Shown: piece after piece, positions 43,539-54,100 of the stretch
Layout of the letters: each line of letters starts with the position of its first letter
How positions within the stretch are numbered: the stretch's first letter is position 1
NCBI RefSeq assembly: GCF_002234615.1
Contig: NZ_NMQW01000001.1
Location: forward strand, 1-64,000
Source: Paenibacillus rigui
Lineage (GTDB): Bacteria; Bacillota; Bacilli; Paenibacillales; NBRC-103111
Length of the DNA stretch: 64,000 nt
Reading direction: 5' to 3'
Notes under the pieces: model-generated
What the model was told of the DNA's origin: nothing
The model's input: the letters and a program-made list of their open reading frames with translations, nothing else
The model's database searches: none
Position numbers and translations under genes: made by a program

Positions 43539-43664
43539 CTAGTACAAAATGCCTTTCGTCACGATAACCAACAAAATGAACAAAACCAGGATCACTCCTG
43601 TGCTAGTAAAAGCGCCGCCAACTCCGCAACCTGGGCCTACTCCTGCTCCTAAAAATCCTCCCAT
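43539..43664 (-). CDS. YjcZ-family small hydrophobic peptide, 41 aa
   Basis: A Gly-rich N-terminus (G-G-F-L-G-A-G-V-G-P-G-C-G) and a single membrane segment ending T-K-G-I-L-Y, like YjcZ-family sporulation-associated peptides. ATG 43664 has AAGGGAG 9 nt upstream; the longer frame has no site. Function unknown; family members are found in spores. Confidence 0.75.
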   Translation of the reverse strand: MGGFLGAGVGPGCGVGGAFTSTGVILVLFILLVIVTKGILY

Positions 43665-43774
43665 AGCTCTCATCTCCCTTCTCAAAGGAACTACTGTATG
43701 GTATGTGCTGCTCCCGGGAAAGGATTGGGCATTCATAGGAAAGGGGCATATAGCCAGGAAGGACAATAGTCAGG

Positions 43775-43865
43775 CAAGGATAAACGGCTTCGCCATCTTT
43801 CATGATGGCACGCGTTTGTCAAGGTAGACGAAAGTTGTGAAACTTATACTTTCCTATCTACGAAC
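43775..43865 (+). repeat. Dispersed hairpin repeat, copy 3 (two modules)
   Basis: Module 1 has outer arms GGATAAACG and CGTTTGTC and inner arms GCCATC and GATGGC. Module 2 (43824-43865) has GTAGA and TCTAC arms enclosing AAGTT and AACTT. Compared with copy 1, substitutions in both modules are compatible with pairing. It lies between the yjcZ-like gene and the 3' end of leuA, antisense to both. Confidence 0.8.
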
Positions 43866-43872
43866 AAATAAA

Positions 43873-43914
43873 CCCCCGGTCACTGTCTCCTGAATCAGGA
43901 GCTATGACCGGGGG
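43873..43914 (-). terminator. Terminator of the ilv-leu operon
   Basis: CCCCCGGTCA pairs with TGACCGGGGG (10 bp) around a loop with an inner CTCCTG/CAGGAG stem; on the minus strand TTTATTTG follows. It is 31 bp after the leuA stop, so the operon ends here without leuB, leuC or leuD. Confidence 0.88.
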
Positions 43915-43944
43915 CTACTCTATTTCGCCTTTGACTTGCGTACG

Positions 43945-45495
43945 TTAAATCAGCGACACGTTGTCACGCTTGCTGCGTGCCGGCGCCTTACGTTTGTCGA
44001 TCAAACGGTTTACTGCATCGATATACGCCTTGGCACTTGCTTCCAAAATGTCTGTACTGACGCCGCGGCCTTGAACGGAATAATCGCCTTGGCGCATCAC
44101 TACGTGAACCTCGCCCAGCGCATCCTTGCCTTGGGTAACGGATTTGATCGAGTAGTCCTCGAGCTCGACTTCCTCGTTCGTTACCTTATCAATGGCTTTG
44201 TAGATCGCATCGACGGAACCGTTGCCGACCGCCGCTTCCTCTGCCGAGCCGCCATCGATCTTTTTGACACGAATCGTTGCCGTCGGTACGGATTGGTTAC
44301 CGTAGGACAGCTGAATCGTGTCCAGAACGAACACTTCCGGTGTCTCGATCAGCTTTTCTTCAATCAATGCGCGGATATCCTCGTCACTGACATCCTTCTT
44401 CTTGTCGGCCAAGTCCTTAAACTTCGCGAAAGCAACGTTCACTTGCTCCTCGTTCAGTTCATATCCAAGATCAATCAGCTTCTCCCGGAAAGCATGGCGT
44501 CCGGAATGCTTGCCCATAACGAGCTTGCTTTCCTTCAAGCCGATCGTTTCCGGCGACATGATCTCGTACGTCGTTTTTTCCTTCAGCATGCCGTCCTGGT
44601 GAATCCCGGATTCGTGCGCGAAGGCATTGGCCCCTACGATCGCTTTATTGCCAGGAACGACCATTCCTGTCAGCTTGCTGACCAAACGGCTCGTACGCGC
44701 AATTTCATTAAGCACAAGCGACGTTTTCGCCTGGAAAAACTCTTGGCGCGTCTCCAGAGCCATCGCCACTTCCTCCAACGATGTGTTCCCTGCACGCTCA
44801 CCAATCCCGTTGATCGTACCTTCGATTTGATCCGCACCGTTCAGCACAGCTGCCAGCGCATTCGCCGTCGCCATACCCAAGTCGTCATGGCAGTGCGCGC
44901 TCAGCTGGATTTTTTCAATGCCAGGCACGTTTTCCTTCAACGTCTTGAAGATGTTGCCATATTCATACGGCGTCATGTAACCGACGGTATCCGGAATGTT
45001 GACTACCGTAGCGCCGGCACGGATGGCCATAGCCGTAACTTCGCAAAGGAAATCCAGCTCGGTACGGCCTGCATCCTCCGGAGAAAATTCGACCTTGTCG
45101 AAATATTTTCTTGCGTAACGGATGGCCGCTTCCGCGGTTTCCAACACCTGGTGCTTCTCCATGCGCAGCTTGTGCTTCCGATGGATCGGCGATGTCGCCA
45201 GGAACAAGTGCACACAAGGATCCTGAGCACCCTTCAAAGCCTCATGCACCGCATCCAAATCCTTCTCGCGGGAACGGGCCAAGCCGATGATCGAGGCGTT
45301 TTTGACTGCGCGAGCTACGGCGTTCACTCCTGCCAGGTCGCCCGGGGATGCTGCAGGGAAACCTGCTTCGATCCGGTCGATCCCGAGCTTCTCCAGCTGC
45401 AGGGCGATTTCCACCTTCTCCTGCATGTTTAAGTTCACGCCTGGCGACTGCTCACCATCCCGCAGGGTCGTGTCGAAAATATATATTTTTCTCAT
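43945..45495 (-). CDS. leuA: 2-isopropylmalate synthase
   Basis: A 516-aa enzyme condensing acetyl-CoA with 2-oxoisovalerate, first step of leucine synthesis. D-T-T-L-R-D-G-E-Q lies at residues 8-16, the metal site H-C-H-D-D-L-G-M-A near 200, G-I-G-E-R-A-G-N after it, and the C-terminal leucine-binding regulatory domain at about 385-510. ATG 45495 has GAGGTGA 8 nt upstream; a GTG 12 nt earlier overlaps that site. Last gene of ilvB-ilvN-ilvC-leuA. Confidence 0.95.
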   Translation of the reverse strand: MRKIYIFDTTLRDGEQSPGVNLNMQEKVEIALQLEKLGIDRIEAGFPAASPGDLAGVNAVARAVKNASIIGLARSREKDLDAVHEALKGAQDPCVHLFLATSPIHRKHKLRMEKHQVLETAEAAIRYARKYFDKVEFSPEDAGRTELDFLCEVTAMAIRAGATVVNIPDTVGYMTPYEYGNIFKTLKENVPGIEKIQLSAHCHDDLGMATANALAAVLNGADQIEGTINGIGERAGNTSLEEVAMALETRQEFFQAKTSLVLNEIARTSRLVSKLTGMVVPGNKAIVGANAFAHESGIHQDGMLKEKTTYEIMSPETIGLKESKLVMGKHSGRHAFREKLIDLGYELNEEQVNVAFAKFKDLADKKKDVSDEDIRALIEEKLIETPEVFVLDTIQLSYGNQSVPTATIRVKKIDGGSAEEAAVGNGSVDAIYKAIDKVTNEEVELEDYSIKSVTQGKDALGEVHVVMRQGDYSVQGRGVSTDILEASAKAYIDAVNRLIDKRKAPARSKRDNVSLI

Positions 45496-45522
45496 GAGTC
45501 TTATCACCTCTTAGGAGTTTTC

Positions 45523-45580
45523 GCGAGGATAAGCGATACAGCTTTGCCTGCTTGCGCAAAGTGTATTTTTAAGCAGAAAA
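45523..45580. other. Structured spacer between ilvC and leuA
   Basis: ATACAGCTTTGC pairs with GCAAAGTGTAT (one bulge). On the minus strand, the transcribed direction, no T run follows, so it is not a normal terminator for ilvC; it may be an mRNA processing or stability element within the operon. Confidence 0.35.
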
Positions 45581-45690
45581 AGGTACGGCTCGAAGGTGAG
45601 AAAACCGGAGGACACTCCACCGCTTACATTCCCCATTGTCTTCAAGCCGACCTCATTCATACAATATATATTACCTCAACCGGATAAAAA

Positions 45691-46749
<1,059 letters not shown>

Positions 46750-46828
46750 CTATGGCGGAGTCATCCGCTGGATCCCCCACTCACAAAGGTACTTAACCTA
46801 ATTAATGATTCATGTTCTTTCTATCAAC

Positions 46829-47317
46829 CTATTTAACCGATCCGCGAATCATCGCCGTCGCTCCGGTTCTGGACAGCTCGCGGATGCCGTAAGGCTTCAG
46901 CAGCTCGACCATTGCGTCGATTTTCTCGGAATCCCCAACCACTTGAACGATCAAGGAGGAAGGTCCGATATCGACTACCGCCGCACGGAATGTCTCCACA
47001 ACGCCCAGCACCTCGGGACGCGCGCTCGGCTCAGCATTCACTTTGATCAAGGCCAGCTCGCGCGCAACCATTGGATTGGCACTTAAATCGACAACCTTGA
47101 TCACATCGATCAGCTTATACAGCTGCTTGGAAACCTGCTCCAAGGTTTTATCGTCACCTGTCGTTACGATAACCATACGCGACAAGCCTTTTTCCTCGGA
47201 CTCACCGACCGTAATGCTCTCGATATTGAAGCCGCGGCGTCCGAACAAGCCGGACACGCGCTGCAGAACTCCAGGTTGGTTGTTGACTAAAACGGAAATG
47301 GTATGTTTGTGCATCAT
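46829..47317 (-). CDS. ilvN: Acetolactate synthase small (regulatory) subunit
   Basis: A 162-aa protein with an N-terminal ACT domain (L-V-N-N-Q-P-G-V-L-Q-R-V-S-G-L-F-G-R-R-G-F-N split around residues 8-30) that binds valine for feedback control, and a C-terminal ferredoxin-like domain ending in R-T-G-A-T-A-M-I-R-G. Also named ilvH in Bacillus. It overlaps the ilvB stop by 4 bp, so subunits are made together. Confidence 0.95.
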   Translation of the reverse strand: MMHKHTISVLVNNQPGVLQRVSGLFGRRGFNIESITVGESEEKGLSRMVIVTTGDDKTLEQVSKQLYKLIDVIKVVDLSANPMVARELALIKVNAEPSARPEVLGVVETFRAAVVDIGPSSLIVQVVGDSEKIDAMVELLKPYGIRELSRTGATAMIRGSVK

Positions 47318-49056
47318 TCCGAATCCCCCATTATCATTTCATCTATCGTCGAGCCTTGAGTGACCATCGGGTAAACATTCTCACCCTTGCGGACCACGAA
47401 TTCGACGAGCACCGGACCTGGGGTGTCCATAGCTTCAGCCCACGCTTGACGCGCTTCCTCTTTATTCGTCGCTCTTAAGCCTTTAACACCGTAAGCTTCC
47501 GCCAATTTGACGAAGTCCGGGCTGCCGGCCAGATCGATGTGACTGTAACGGTTATCGTAAATGATTTCCTGCCACTGACGAACCATACCAAGCACCTGGT
47601 TGTTGATGACTACGATTTTGACAGGAATTTTGTTGATCGCACAGATAGCAAGCTCCTGGGAGCACATTTGCATCCCGCCGTCCCCATTAACCGATACAAC
47701 CAGACGGTCCGGATGAGCGACCTGCGCACCAATAGCTGACGGGAACCCAAAGCCCATCGTGCCCAAACCGCCGGAAGTCAGGAACGAACGCGGATGGTTG
47801 AATTTGTAGTATTGGGCCGTCCACATTTGATGCTGACCTACGTCCGTAGATACAATAGCTTCACCCTTCGTTGTCTCATGGATCATCTCGATCACGTACT
47901 GCGGCTTAAGCTCTGTATCCGAATCCTTATAGCGCAGCGGACGGTTCATCTTGTTCTCCTGAACCTGCTTGATCCAAGCTTCGGATTTCGCCGGCTTCAC
48001 TTTCGTCAAGGCCATTTCCAGCACGGCTTTCACATCGCCGACACATGGAATAGACGCTTCGACAATCTTGCCGATCTCTGCCGGATCGACATCAATATGA
48101 ACAATCTTCTTCGCATGCGGTGCAAAGCCGTTCACTTTCATTGTAACACGATCGTCAAAGCGGGCACCGATAGCGATCAACAGATCACAATTTTGCAGCG
48201 CATTGTTGGCCGTATATTCGCCGTGCATCCCCGGCATCCCCATCCACAGCTCGTGCGCGCTTGGGAAGCCGCCCAATCCGAGCAAGGTGGTCGTTACAGG
48301 AATGCGGGCCTTGTTCACAAACTCCAGCAGCTCTTTGGAGGCATTGGAGTATACAACCCCGCCCCCAGCCAGAATCACCGGACGTTCCGACTCGGCAATA
48401 GCTTCCAGCATCCGGTCTACCTGCAGCTTGTTCGGTTGAACCGTTGGGTGGTAGCCGCGAATATCGACCGACTCGGGATAGTAGAACGGCGATTTTTCAT
48501 TGGAAACATCCTTCGGAATATCGATCAGAACCGGTCCTTTGCGTCCTGTGCTGGCGATATGGAATGCCTCTTTAATAATTCGCGGCAAATCTTTAACGTC
48601 CCGAACGAGGTAGCTGTGCTTGGTGATCGGCATCGTAATGCCTGTAATATCCGCTTCCTGGAACGCATCGGTTCCGATCACAGAAGTTGCCACGTTACCG
48701 GTAATGACGACCAATGGCACAGAATCCATGTACGCTGTAGCGATACCTGTGACGAGGTTCGTTGCCCCCGGTCCGGAAGTCGCGATACATACGCCTACCT
48801 TCCCTGTAGAACGCGCATAGCCGTCAGCCGCATGAATCGCGCCTTGCTCGTGACGAGTCAGGAGGTGTTTGAAATCAGGGTTGCCGTGCATGGCATCGTA
48901 AATATATAAGACCGCTCCGCCCGGGTAGCCAAAGACGCAATCCACGTCCTCCAGCAGCAAACTGCGCAGCAGCATTTCAGATCCTGTGATTACATCGGGT
49001 TGAAGCAATTCCTTACGCAATTGTTCTTTCGACTTTTGTGTGGTTTGAACGATCAT
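47314..49056 (-). CDS. ilvB: Acetolactate synthase large (catalytic) subunit
   Basis: A 580-aa thiamine diphosphate enzyme making acetolactate or acetohydroxybutyrate from pyruvate and 2-oxobutyrate. It shows the catalytic Glu in R-H-E-Q-G-A near residue 70, the FAD-binding middle domain and the ThDP motif G-D-G-G-M-Q-M-C-S-Q-E-L near 450. The N-terminal 20 residues are an extension typical of Bacillales. The start follows GAGAGGAGG and the T-box terminator. Confidence 0.96.
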   Translation of the reverse strand: MIVQTTQKSKEQLRKELLQPDVITGSEMLLRSLLLEDVDCVFGYPGGAVLYIYDAMHGNPDFKHLLTRHEQGAIHAADGYARSTGKVGVCIATSGPGATNLVTGIATAYMDSVPLVVITGNVATSVIGTDAFQEADITGITMPITKHSYLVRDVKDLPRIIKEAFHIASTGRKGPVLIDIPKDVSNEKSPFYYPESVDIRGYHPTVQPNKLQVDRMLEAIAESERPVILAGGGVVYSNASKELLEFVNKARIPVTTTLLGLGGFPSAHELWMGMPGMHGEYTANNALQNCDLLIAIGARFDDRVTMKVNGFAPHAKKIVHIDVDPAEIGKIVEASIPCVGDVKAVLEMALTKVKPAKSEAWIKQVQENKMNRPLRYKDSDTELKPQYVIEMIHETTKGEAIVSTDVGQHQMWTAQYYKFNHPRSFLTSGGLGTMGFGFPSAIGAQVAHPDRLVVSVNGDGGMQMCSQELAICAINKIPVKIVVINNQVLGMVRQWQEIIYDNRYSHIDLAGSPDFVKLAEAYGVKGLRATNKEEARQAWAEAMDTPGPVLVEFVVRKGENVYPMVTQGSTIDEMIMGDSE

Positions 49057-49079
49057 GATTTATCCTCCTCTCGAAAACT

Positions 49080-49429
49080 AAAAAACCCCTCTCATCCCAA
49101 AACGCCAATAAATAGCGTCTGAAGGGACGAAAGGGGTTGATCTTCCGTGGTACCACCCAGAGTTTGTTATCTGCCTCACAGCAAATAACCTTAGCAGGTA
49201 AGATCAGCATAGGGCTGCGTTCATACCTTCAGCACGGTAACGTGTGCTATTCCGATTCCCCCTAATAGCTATGTCTGTTGTAGCTTAACATACTTTTCAG
49301 GGAAACAGCTCCGAGGTGAGCTCGTACATAAGGGATTAAGGCGTTGGTTTCAGCTGGTCCTCCGCTCTCTGAACATAAGAGCCCCTATAACTTCGTCCTC
49401 ATCATTGCCGATTTCGACGTTGTTGCTAT
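49080..49429 (-). ncRNA. T-box riboswitch of the ilv-leu operon
   Basis: The minus strand contains the T-box signature GGGTGGTACCACGG (49162-49149) followed by a terminator in which AACCCCT and AGGGGTT arms enclose TCGTCCC/GGGATGA, ending in TTTTTT just before ilvB. Upstream, AGAGAGCGG and GCTGAAA match stem I landmarks. The apparent specifier in ACGAGCTCACC reads CUC, a leucine codon, as in B. subtilis ilvB. Uncharged leucyl-tRNA would favour read-through. Confidence 0.93.
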
Positions 49430-49435
49430 TTCAAT

Positions 49436-49464
49436 ATTATATGCCGGAACCATGTTGAAGTCAA
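49436..49464 (-). promoter_or_regulatory. Promoter of the ilv-leu operon
   Basis: Minus-strand TTGACT (49464-49459) and TATAAT (49441-49436) with exactly 17 bp between; transcription would start near 49429, directly before T-box stem I. Confidence 0.88.
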
Positions 49465-49748
49465 GGCCTCTTTCTTGCTTGTTCGAATTGGATGCCGCGC
49501 CTGCGACACCACGCCTCTGAAGCAATTCATGAGTCTTATGAATCTAAAATAACCTTATATATCAAGGCTTATTCATGGATAGTTCGGCTGAGAAGCCCCT
49601 GCATAATTGAAAATAAAATGAGATTGAGGGGCCACTGCAGCGACAAGAGACCAGCCTGCCAAATTGTTCCTCCACAGCACCCGCGTTCTTCGCCAGTTAG
49701 AGCAGCCTTTTACCACCGCTCACTTAAAAATTCAATCGTCAAAACAAA
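49465..49748. other. Intergenic region without gene
   Basis: About 280 bp upstream of the ilv-leu promoter. It contains a weak GCCCCT/AGGGGC inverted repeat around 49596-49635 but no gene or clear regulatory site. Confidence 0.4.
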
Positions 49749-49797
49749 AATACCCCCCACTCCACTACGCAATTGCGCGATGAATGCAAGGGGTATT
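49749..49797 (-). terminator. Terminator of infC-rpmI-rplT
   Basis: On the minus strand AATACCCC pairs with GGGGTATT across a structured loop containing GCGCAATTGCG, followed by TTTTTGTTTT, 18 bp after the rplT stop. Confidence 0.88.
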
Positions 49798-49814
49798 CCT
49801 ATGAAAAATGCTAA

Positions 49815-50174
49815 TTAAGCATTTACTTTCGCTTTTGCAGCTGTTGCCAGATCGTTGAACGCGTTGATATCGTTAACGGCCAGGTCAGCCAGGATTTTGC
49901 GGTTTACTTCGATGCCGGACAATTTCAGACCGTGCATGAATTTGCTGTAGGACAAGCCGTTTTGGCGAGCTGCAGCATTGATACGAGTAATCCACAATTT
50001 GCGGAAATCGCGTTTTTTCTGACGACGGTCACGGTATGCATACAGCAAGGATTTCATTACTTGCGCGTTAGCTGTTTTAAATAAACGGTGTTTGGAACCG
50101 AAATAACCTTTTGCCAATTTCAAAATCTTTTTATGACGACGACGAGTTACGAACCCGCCCTTGACTCTTGCCAT
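49815..50174 (-). CDS. rplT: Ribosomal protein L20
   Basis: A 119-aa basic protein of the large subunit, beginning [16 protein letters not shown] and containing [13 protein letters not shown]. It binds 23S rRNA early in assembly and, in Bacillus, also the infC leader to repress its own operon. Last gene of infC-rpmI-rplT, 40 bp after rpmI. Confidence 0.98.
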   Translation of the reverse strand: MARVKGGFVTRRRHKKILKLAKGYFGSKHRLFKTANAQVMKSLLYAYRDRRQKKRDFRKLWITRINAAARQNGLSYSKFMHGLKLSGIEVNRKILADLAVNDINAFNDLATAAKAKVNA

Positions 50175-50214
50175 GATCCATTACCTCCAAATAGTTAAGT
50201 AGAATAAAGTAGAA

Positions 50215-50418
50215 TTAACCGTTGATGTTAGACAATTGTTGTTTCAAACGTCTTACATCGCCAGCTGCCATCGTTGGGTTCGTAGCCAATACACGTTTCT
50301 GACGAGCGGATTTACCGGACAACAGGTGGTTTTTGTAGGCTTTGTATCTCATGACTTTGCCTGTACCTGTAATCTTGAAACGGCCTTTAAGGCTGCTATG
50401 TGTTTTCATTTTTGGCAT
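50215..50418 (-). CDS. rpmI: Ribosomal protein L35
   Basis: A 67-aa basic protein beginning M-P-K-M-K-T-H-S-S-L-K-G-R-F-K and containing H-L-L-S-G-K-S-A-R-Q-K-R, diagnostic of L35. It lies between infC (22 bp upstream) and rplT, the conserved order. Confidence 0.98.
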   Translation of the reverse strand: MPKMKTHSSLKGRFKITGTGKVMRYKAYKNHLLSGKSARQKRVLATNPTMAAGDVRRLKQQLSNING

Positions 50419-50440
50419 GATGTGTAGTCCTCCTTAATAT

Positions 50441-50956
50441 TTATGCTTGCTGCTTCGGCGATAAGATCATGATCATGCTGCGGCCTTCCAACTTCGGCCT
50501 GCGTTCAATCACAGAAAGTTCATCCACTTCAGCGGCCATACGCTCCAGCACCTTTTGACCGATGCTTGCATGGGCGATTTCACGACCACGGAAACGCACG
50601 CTCAGCTTCACCTTGTCGCCTTCATTTAAAAACTTCACGACGTTGCGCAGCTTCGTTTGGAAGTCATGCTCATCAATCGTCGCGCTCAAGCGTACTTCTT
50701 TAATTTCGACGATCTTCTGGTTCTTACGGGCTTCCTTTTCTTTCTTCTGCATTTCATAACGGTATTTCCCGTAATCCATGATACGGCACACCGGCGGCTT
50801 CGCCGTAGGAGCCACGTTCACCAAATCCAGATTCGCATCCAACGCAATTTGTAGCGCTTCACGAATCGGTTTAATTCCCAGCTGCTCACCATCTGCACCG
50901 ATCAGGCGAACTTCTTTCACCCGAATCTCATCGTTAATTAAATGATCTGTACTAAT
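50441..50956 (-). CDS. infC: Translation initiation factor IF-3, ATT start
   Basis: A 171-aa factor that binds the 30S subunit and checks start codons. Residues 1-70 form the N-terminal domain (I-N-D-E-I-R-V-K-E-V-R-L-I-G), then a basic linker and the C-terminal domain ending P-K-L-E-G-R-S-M. The start is ATT at 50956, placed 6 nt after GGAGGTGG; no ATG exists until well inside the conserved N-terminal domain. The rare start codon is a known IF-3 autoregulation device. Confidence 0.95.
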   Translation of the reverse strand: MSTDHLINDEIRVKEVRLIGADGEQLGIKPIREALQIALDANLDLVNVAPTAKPPVCRIMDYGKYRYEMQKKEKEARKNQKIVEIKEVRLSATIDEHDFQTKLRNVVKFLNEGDKVKLSVRFRGREIAHASIGQKVLERMAAEVDELSVIERRPKLEGRSMIMILSPKQQA

Positions 50957-51127
50957 AACCTGCCACCTCCAAAAAAGACTTTAATGTAAAATTAAAAAGA
51001 CGCGGGCAGCAAGCGCCCACGTCCGTTAAAGTTCAAGTGATTGATATCATGATTGATTCACTCTAGCTTTGTAACCAGCCGACTCGCGTCAGTCAGGTGA
51101 GAAGTTTTGGCGCTTCTTCTTTTGCAC
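50957..51127 (-). ncRNA. L20-type leader of the infC operon
   Basis: A 170-nt leader containing a terminator (GACGTGGGCG with GCCCGCGTC followed by TTTTTAATTTT, 51023-50991) and upstream segments able to form competing structure. In B. subtilis L20 binds such a leader to cause premature termination. Position and content fit, although the L20-binding fold was not modelled. Confidence 0.8.
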
Positions 51128-51133
51128 TAAGAG

Positions 51134-51163
51134 ATCATACCATAGCCCAGCTATAGAAGTCAA
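51134..51163 (-). promoter_or_regulatory. Promoter of infC-rpmI-rplT
   Basis: Minus-strand TTGACT (51163-51158), 18-bp spacer, TATGAT (51139-51134) preceded by TGG (extended -10). Confidence 0.8.
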
Positions 51164-51187
51164 CTCTTTTTCCACAAGGGACATTCA

Positions 51188-52423
51188 TTAGCTGACCTGT
51201 TTGCTCTGCATTTCCTCCAGACGGATCACACGGGTATGCTCCGTATGGCTCCACTGCTTGTTGTTCTGCGTGAAGAAGGCATAGACGGTGATCGGCCACC
51301 AGGAAAGCATGAACACCGGAAGGGTGATCAGGTAAGCCCAAGTTTTGGCCGGCGCCTTCGCCATGATCAGCGCAAGCGGGAATTGGATGTAGCTCAGTAT
51401 GCCGATGACCATGAACAGGTTCGGCGCGTAGTCGAACAGCGAAGCAAAGGACGGTAAGCCCGGCATCATCATATCGCACCACAGCACAACCGTAACGACG
51501 GATGCGATCAATACATTATACACATTCAACGCATAGATCGCGGTGTCGAGCTTGGCCCAGCTGCCTTCCTTCAGCCCCTGCCAGAACAAGGGGAAGAAGT
51601 AGCGGCGCGCCACATCGAAGTGACCCTGCATCCATCTCAAACGCTGTCTTGCCGAAGCTTTGAACGTTAAAGGCTTCTCATCATACACTTTGGCATCAAA
51701 GTTAAAGGTCGGGTTAATTCCGCGCTGAACGCAGCGCATGGTGAACTCCAAATCCTCTACCAGGCTTGTTGCGCCCCAGCCGATTTCCTTCAGCAGGTTC
51801 GTCTCGAAGCACATCCCGGTACCCCCAAGGAAGTTCGCCAAACCGAGGTTTTGGCGGGGCAGCTGCCACAGACGGTTGCAGTACCAATACGTCACTGCGT
51901 AAGCCGCTGTGATCCAGGAGTCATTCGGGTTCTTCGTATCCAAGTAAGCTTGGATAACTCTCGATCCGTTGCACAGATCGTTGTTCATATGCGTCAGATA
52001 ATCCGGAGCAACCAGGTTATCCGCATCCAGCATGACGATCCCGTCGTAGCTGCGCGGCATTTTCCAAAGCTCCTTCAGCATCCATTCGATGCCGTAGCCC
52101 TTGCCCCGAAGCTTCGGATTAGTACGCTCGCAGGCGTATACCCCCATGCTGCGGGCAATTTGTGCGGTACGGTCGGTACAGTTGTCACAAATTACGAATA
52201 CATCGTACAGTTCCTTCGGATAATCCAAAGCTTTCAAATTGTCGATCAACGCTCCGATGACCTGCTCCTCGTTATGGGCGGCAATCAAAACGGCGAACGA
52301 CTTTTGTGGTGCATGCTGCGCTTTCGGTTTGCGTTGGTACCAGCCGAAAAACGTTAAAAAAAGCTGATAGACACCAATCAACGCCAAGACAACCTGAATG
52401 CCCAACAAAACATTGCCTAGCAT
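51188..52423 (-). CDS. Family 2 glycosyltransferase, membrane-bound
   Basis: A 411-aa processive-type GT2. One membrane segment at about 3-28, the GT-A domain (A-H-N-E-E-Q-V, then M-L-D-A-D-N with the metal-binding DxD, L-V-E-D-L-E-F, and Q-R-L-R-W, the QxxRW motif of synthases), and three to four C-terminal membrane segments (about 300-385). It would add sugars to a lipid or polysaccharide at the membrane; the product is unknown. ATG 52423 follows GGGGGA 6 nt upstream. Confidence 0.9.
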   Translation of the reverse strand: MLGNVLLGIQVVLALIGVYQLFLTFFGWYQRKPKAQHAPQKSFAVLIAAHNEEQVIGALIDNLKALDYPKELYDVFVICDNCTDRTAQIARSMGVYACERTNPKLRGKGYGIEWMLKELWKMPRSYDGIVMLDADNLVAPDYLTHMNNDLCNGSRVIQAYLDTKNPNDSWITAAYAVTYWYCNRLWQLPRQNLGLANFLGGTGMCFETNLLKEIGWGATSLVEDLEFTMRCVQRGINPTFNFDAKVYDEKPLTFKASARQRLRWMQGHFDVARRYFFPLFWQGLKEGSWAKLDTAIYALNVYNVLIASVVTVVLWCDMMMPGLPSFASLFDYAPNLFMVIGILSYIQFPLALIMAKAPAKTWAYLITLPVFMLSWWPITVYAFFTQNNKQWSHTEHTRVIRLEEMQSKQVS

Positions 52424-52688
52424 CAAAAATCCCCCTTTTTATGTACCTCAAAGTTTTTCTCTCTCTACTTGTTTATTTACACAACTTCGATGGTCTCTTT
52501 TGGATTTGTGTGGGTAGCCGAATATGATTTTCCTCTCTTTACACCGTTTTGTCAAAAGCGTATTATTGCCTCTTAACGTCAGAACTGCAAGATAAAAGAA
52601 GAAAATCAGGATGATAACGGCAATGCTCTCTGCCATAGAGCTTTTTACATATGGTTTTCATCGTTTTTCGTAGATTTTCAGTTTCATG

Positions 52689-53861
52689 TCATTTCGCAAC
52701 AATGGATTCCGACATCACGATCCTGCCGGAATTTCCCGCAACATTCAAATAGCTCGCATACAGCTCCGAAAAAATATGATCCCACGATTGCCGCAGGCTG
52801 TATGCGCGGCCGGCGCCAGACAGCTGCGCACGATATACCTCCTCATGATACAACAATTCCACGGCATTCACAAATTGTGCCACCTGCCCCGGATCGCAGA
52901 GCAGTCCGTTTTCCCCGTGGCGTATAGTATCCTTTACCCCGCCTGCAGCCGATCCAATCACCGGCGTACCGGAAGCCATCGATTCAAGCACCACATTCCC
53001 GAACGTTTCCGTAGCGGATGGAAACAAGAACACATCCGCCGCTGCGTAAAGGTCGCTTAGAGCCTTTCCCTGCTTGAATCCCGTGAAAGTCATATCGTCC
53101 CGCTGCCCGTACTGCTCCAGCATCGGTTTGTACAGCGGCCCTTCCCCCACAATAACAAGCTGCGAATGCTGGCGAACCTCGTCGGATAAGCTCAAATAGG
53201 TTTGCAGCAGCGTGTCGACGCTTTTCTCAGGCGCCAGTCTGCCGACATATAAAATAACGAATTTGTCCGCCTTTACCCCATAAGCTTCCCATACCCGTTC
53301 CCGATCAACCAAGGGATGAAAACGATTGACTTCGACACCGCGGGACCAGATTTCCAGATGCCTGAGCCCTTTCTCCTGCAGATGCAGCAGTGTCGAATGG
53401 GACGGCACATAAATTTTGTGGCACTCCTGATGGAACCAGAGCATATATTTCCAAAGCATCGGCTCCATCCATTGAAGCTTGTAGTGGTTTAAGTACTGGT
53501 CAAAATGCGTGTGATAGGAGGCCACCAGCGGCACCTGATGCTTTTTGGCATAATGCAGGCCGAGGAGACCGAGATTGAACGGTGTGGCAACATGAATGAG
53601 GTCGGGCGAAAAGGCTGTAAGCGTTTTTTTAAGATGAAGAGGGTTGGGGATAGCCATGCGGCATTCGGGATACAATAAAAAGGGTATGCTGTAAAATCGT
53701 TCCACACCGGAAGAGCCGGCTGATTCCGTGGTATCCGCTTGCGGCGCAAATACTTTGCATTCCACTCCCCGCGATTCGAGGAAATGAACCCAGCGACCCA
53801 ATGTTTTGGCCACTCCGTTGACATCCGGCAGGTACGTGTCCGTGAACAAGGCTACTCGCAC
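52689..53861 (-). CDS. Family 4 glycosyltransferase (MgtA/diacylglycerol glycosyltransferase-like)
   Basis: A 390-aa GT-B enzyme. The N-terminal domain begins V-R-V-A-L-F-T-D-T-Y-L-P-D-V-N-G-V and has S-Y-H-T-H-F-D; the C-terminal nucleotide-sugar site includes Y-V-G-R-L-A-P-E-K and the E-x7-E motif (E-T-F-G-N-V-V-L-E). Relatives glycosylate diacylglycerol or teichuronic or mannosyl lipids. GTG 53861 has GGAGGGG 5 nt upstream; the longer frame has no site. Divergent from the PAP2 and UgtP-like genes, so a glycolipid role is plausible. Confidence 0.9.
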   Translation of the reverse strand: MRVALFTDTYLPDVNGVAKTLGRWVHFLESRGVECKVFAPQADTTESAGSSGVERFYSIPFLLYPECRMAIPNPLHLKKTLTAFSPDLIHVATPFNLGLLGLHYAKKHQVPLVASYHTHFDQYLNHYKLQWMEPMLWKYMLWFHQECHKIYVPSHSTLLHLQEKGLRHLEIWSRGVEVNRFHPLVDRERVWEAYGVKADKFVILYVGRLAPEKSVDTLLQTYLSLSDEVRQHSQLVIVGEGPLYKPMLEQYGQRDDMTFTGFKQGKALSDLYAAADVFLFPSATETFGNVVLESMASGTPVIGSAAGGVKDTIRHGENGLLCDPGQVAQFVNAVELLYHEEVYRAQLSGAGRAYSLRQSWDHIFSELYASYLNVAGNSGRIVMSESIVAK

Positions 53862-54100
53862 AGCATCCCCTCCTAAGCGTTTTGCGCCAGTCCTAGCTGG
53901 CCGCAGCAAGCATCAGCTATGGATCACTTCTTATTACCTACCAGTGTAGCCGCGGAGTGTTAAGAGAACGTCAATACAATATTAAATCTGCCCTCACGCG
54001 AATTTATCATTCGTTTAATCATCCATTAACAAATGCGGATTATTATATGTATATGATCCCTGTAGGGAGCTTATCCCATTAATTCAAGGAGGCGACTGCC

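Noticed and set aside
43936-45432. 498-codon plus-strand open frame
   Set aside because: Antisense to leuA, which is unambiguous.
45523-45580. Terminator between ilvC and leuA
   Set aside because: The hairpin has its T run on the plus strand only, opposite to operon transcription.
49471-49495. tRNA T-loop-like GTTCGAATT
   Set aside because: No flanking T-stem, anticodon arm or acceptor stem can be drawn.
52448-52636. 62-codon minus-strand frame with an N-terminal hydrophobic stretch
   Set aside because: No ribosome binding site before its ATG and no similarity recognised; may be chance in an AT-rich gap between glycosyltransferase genes.
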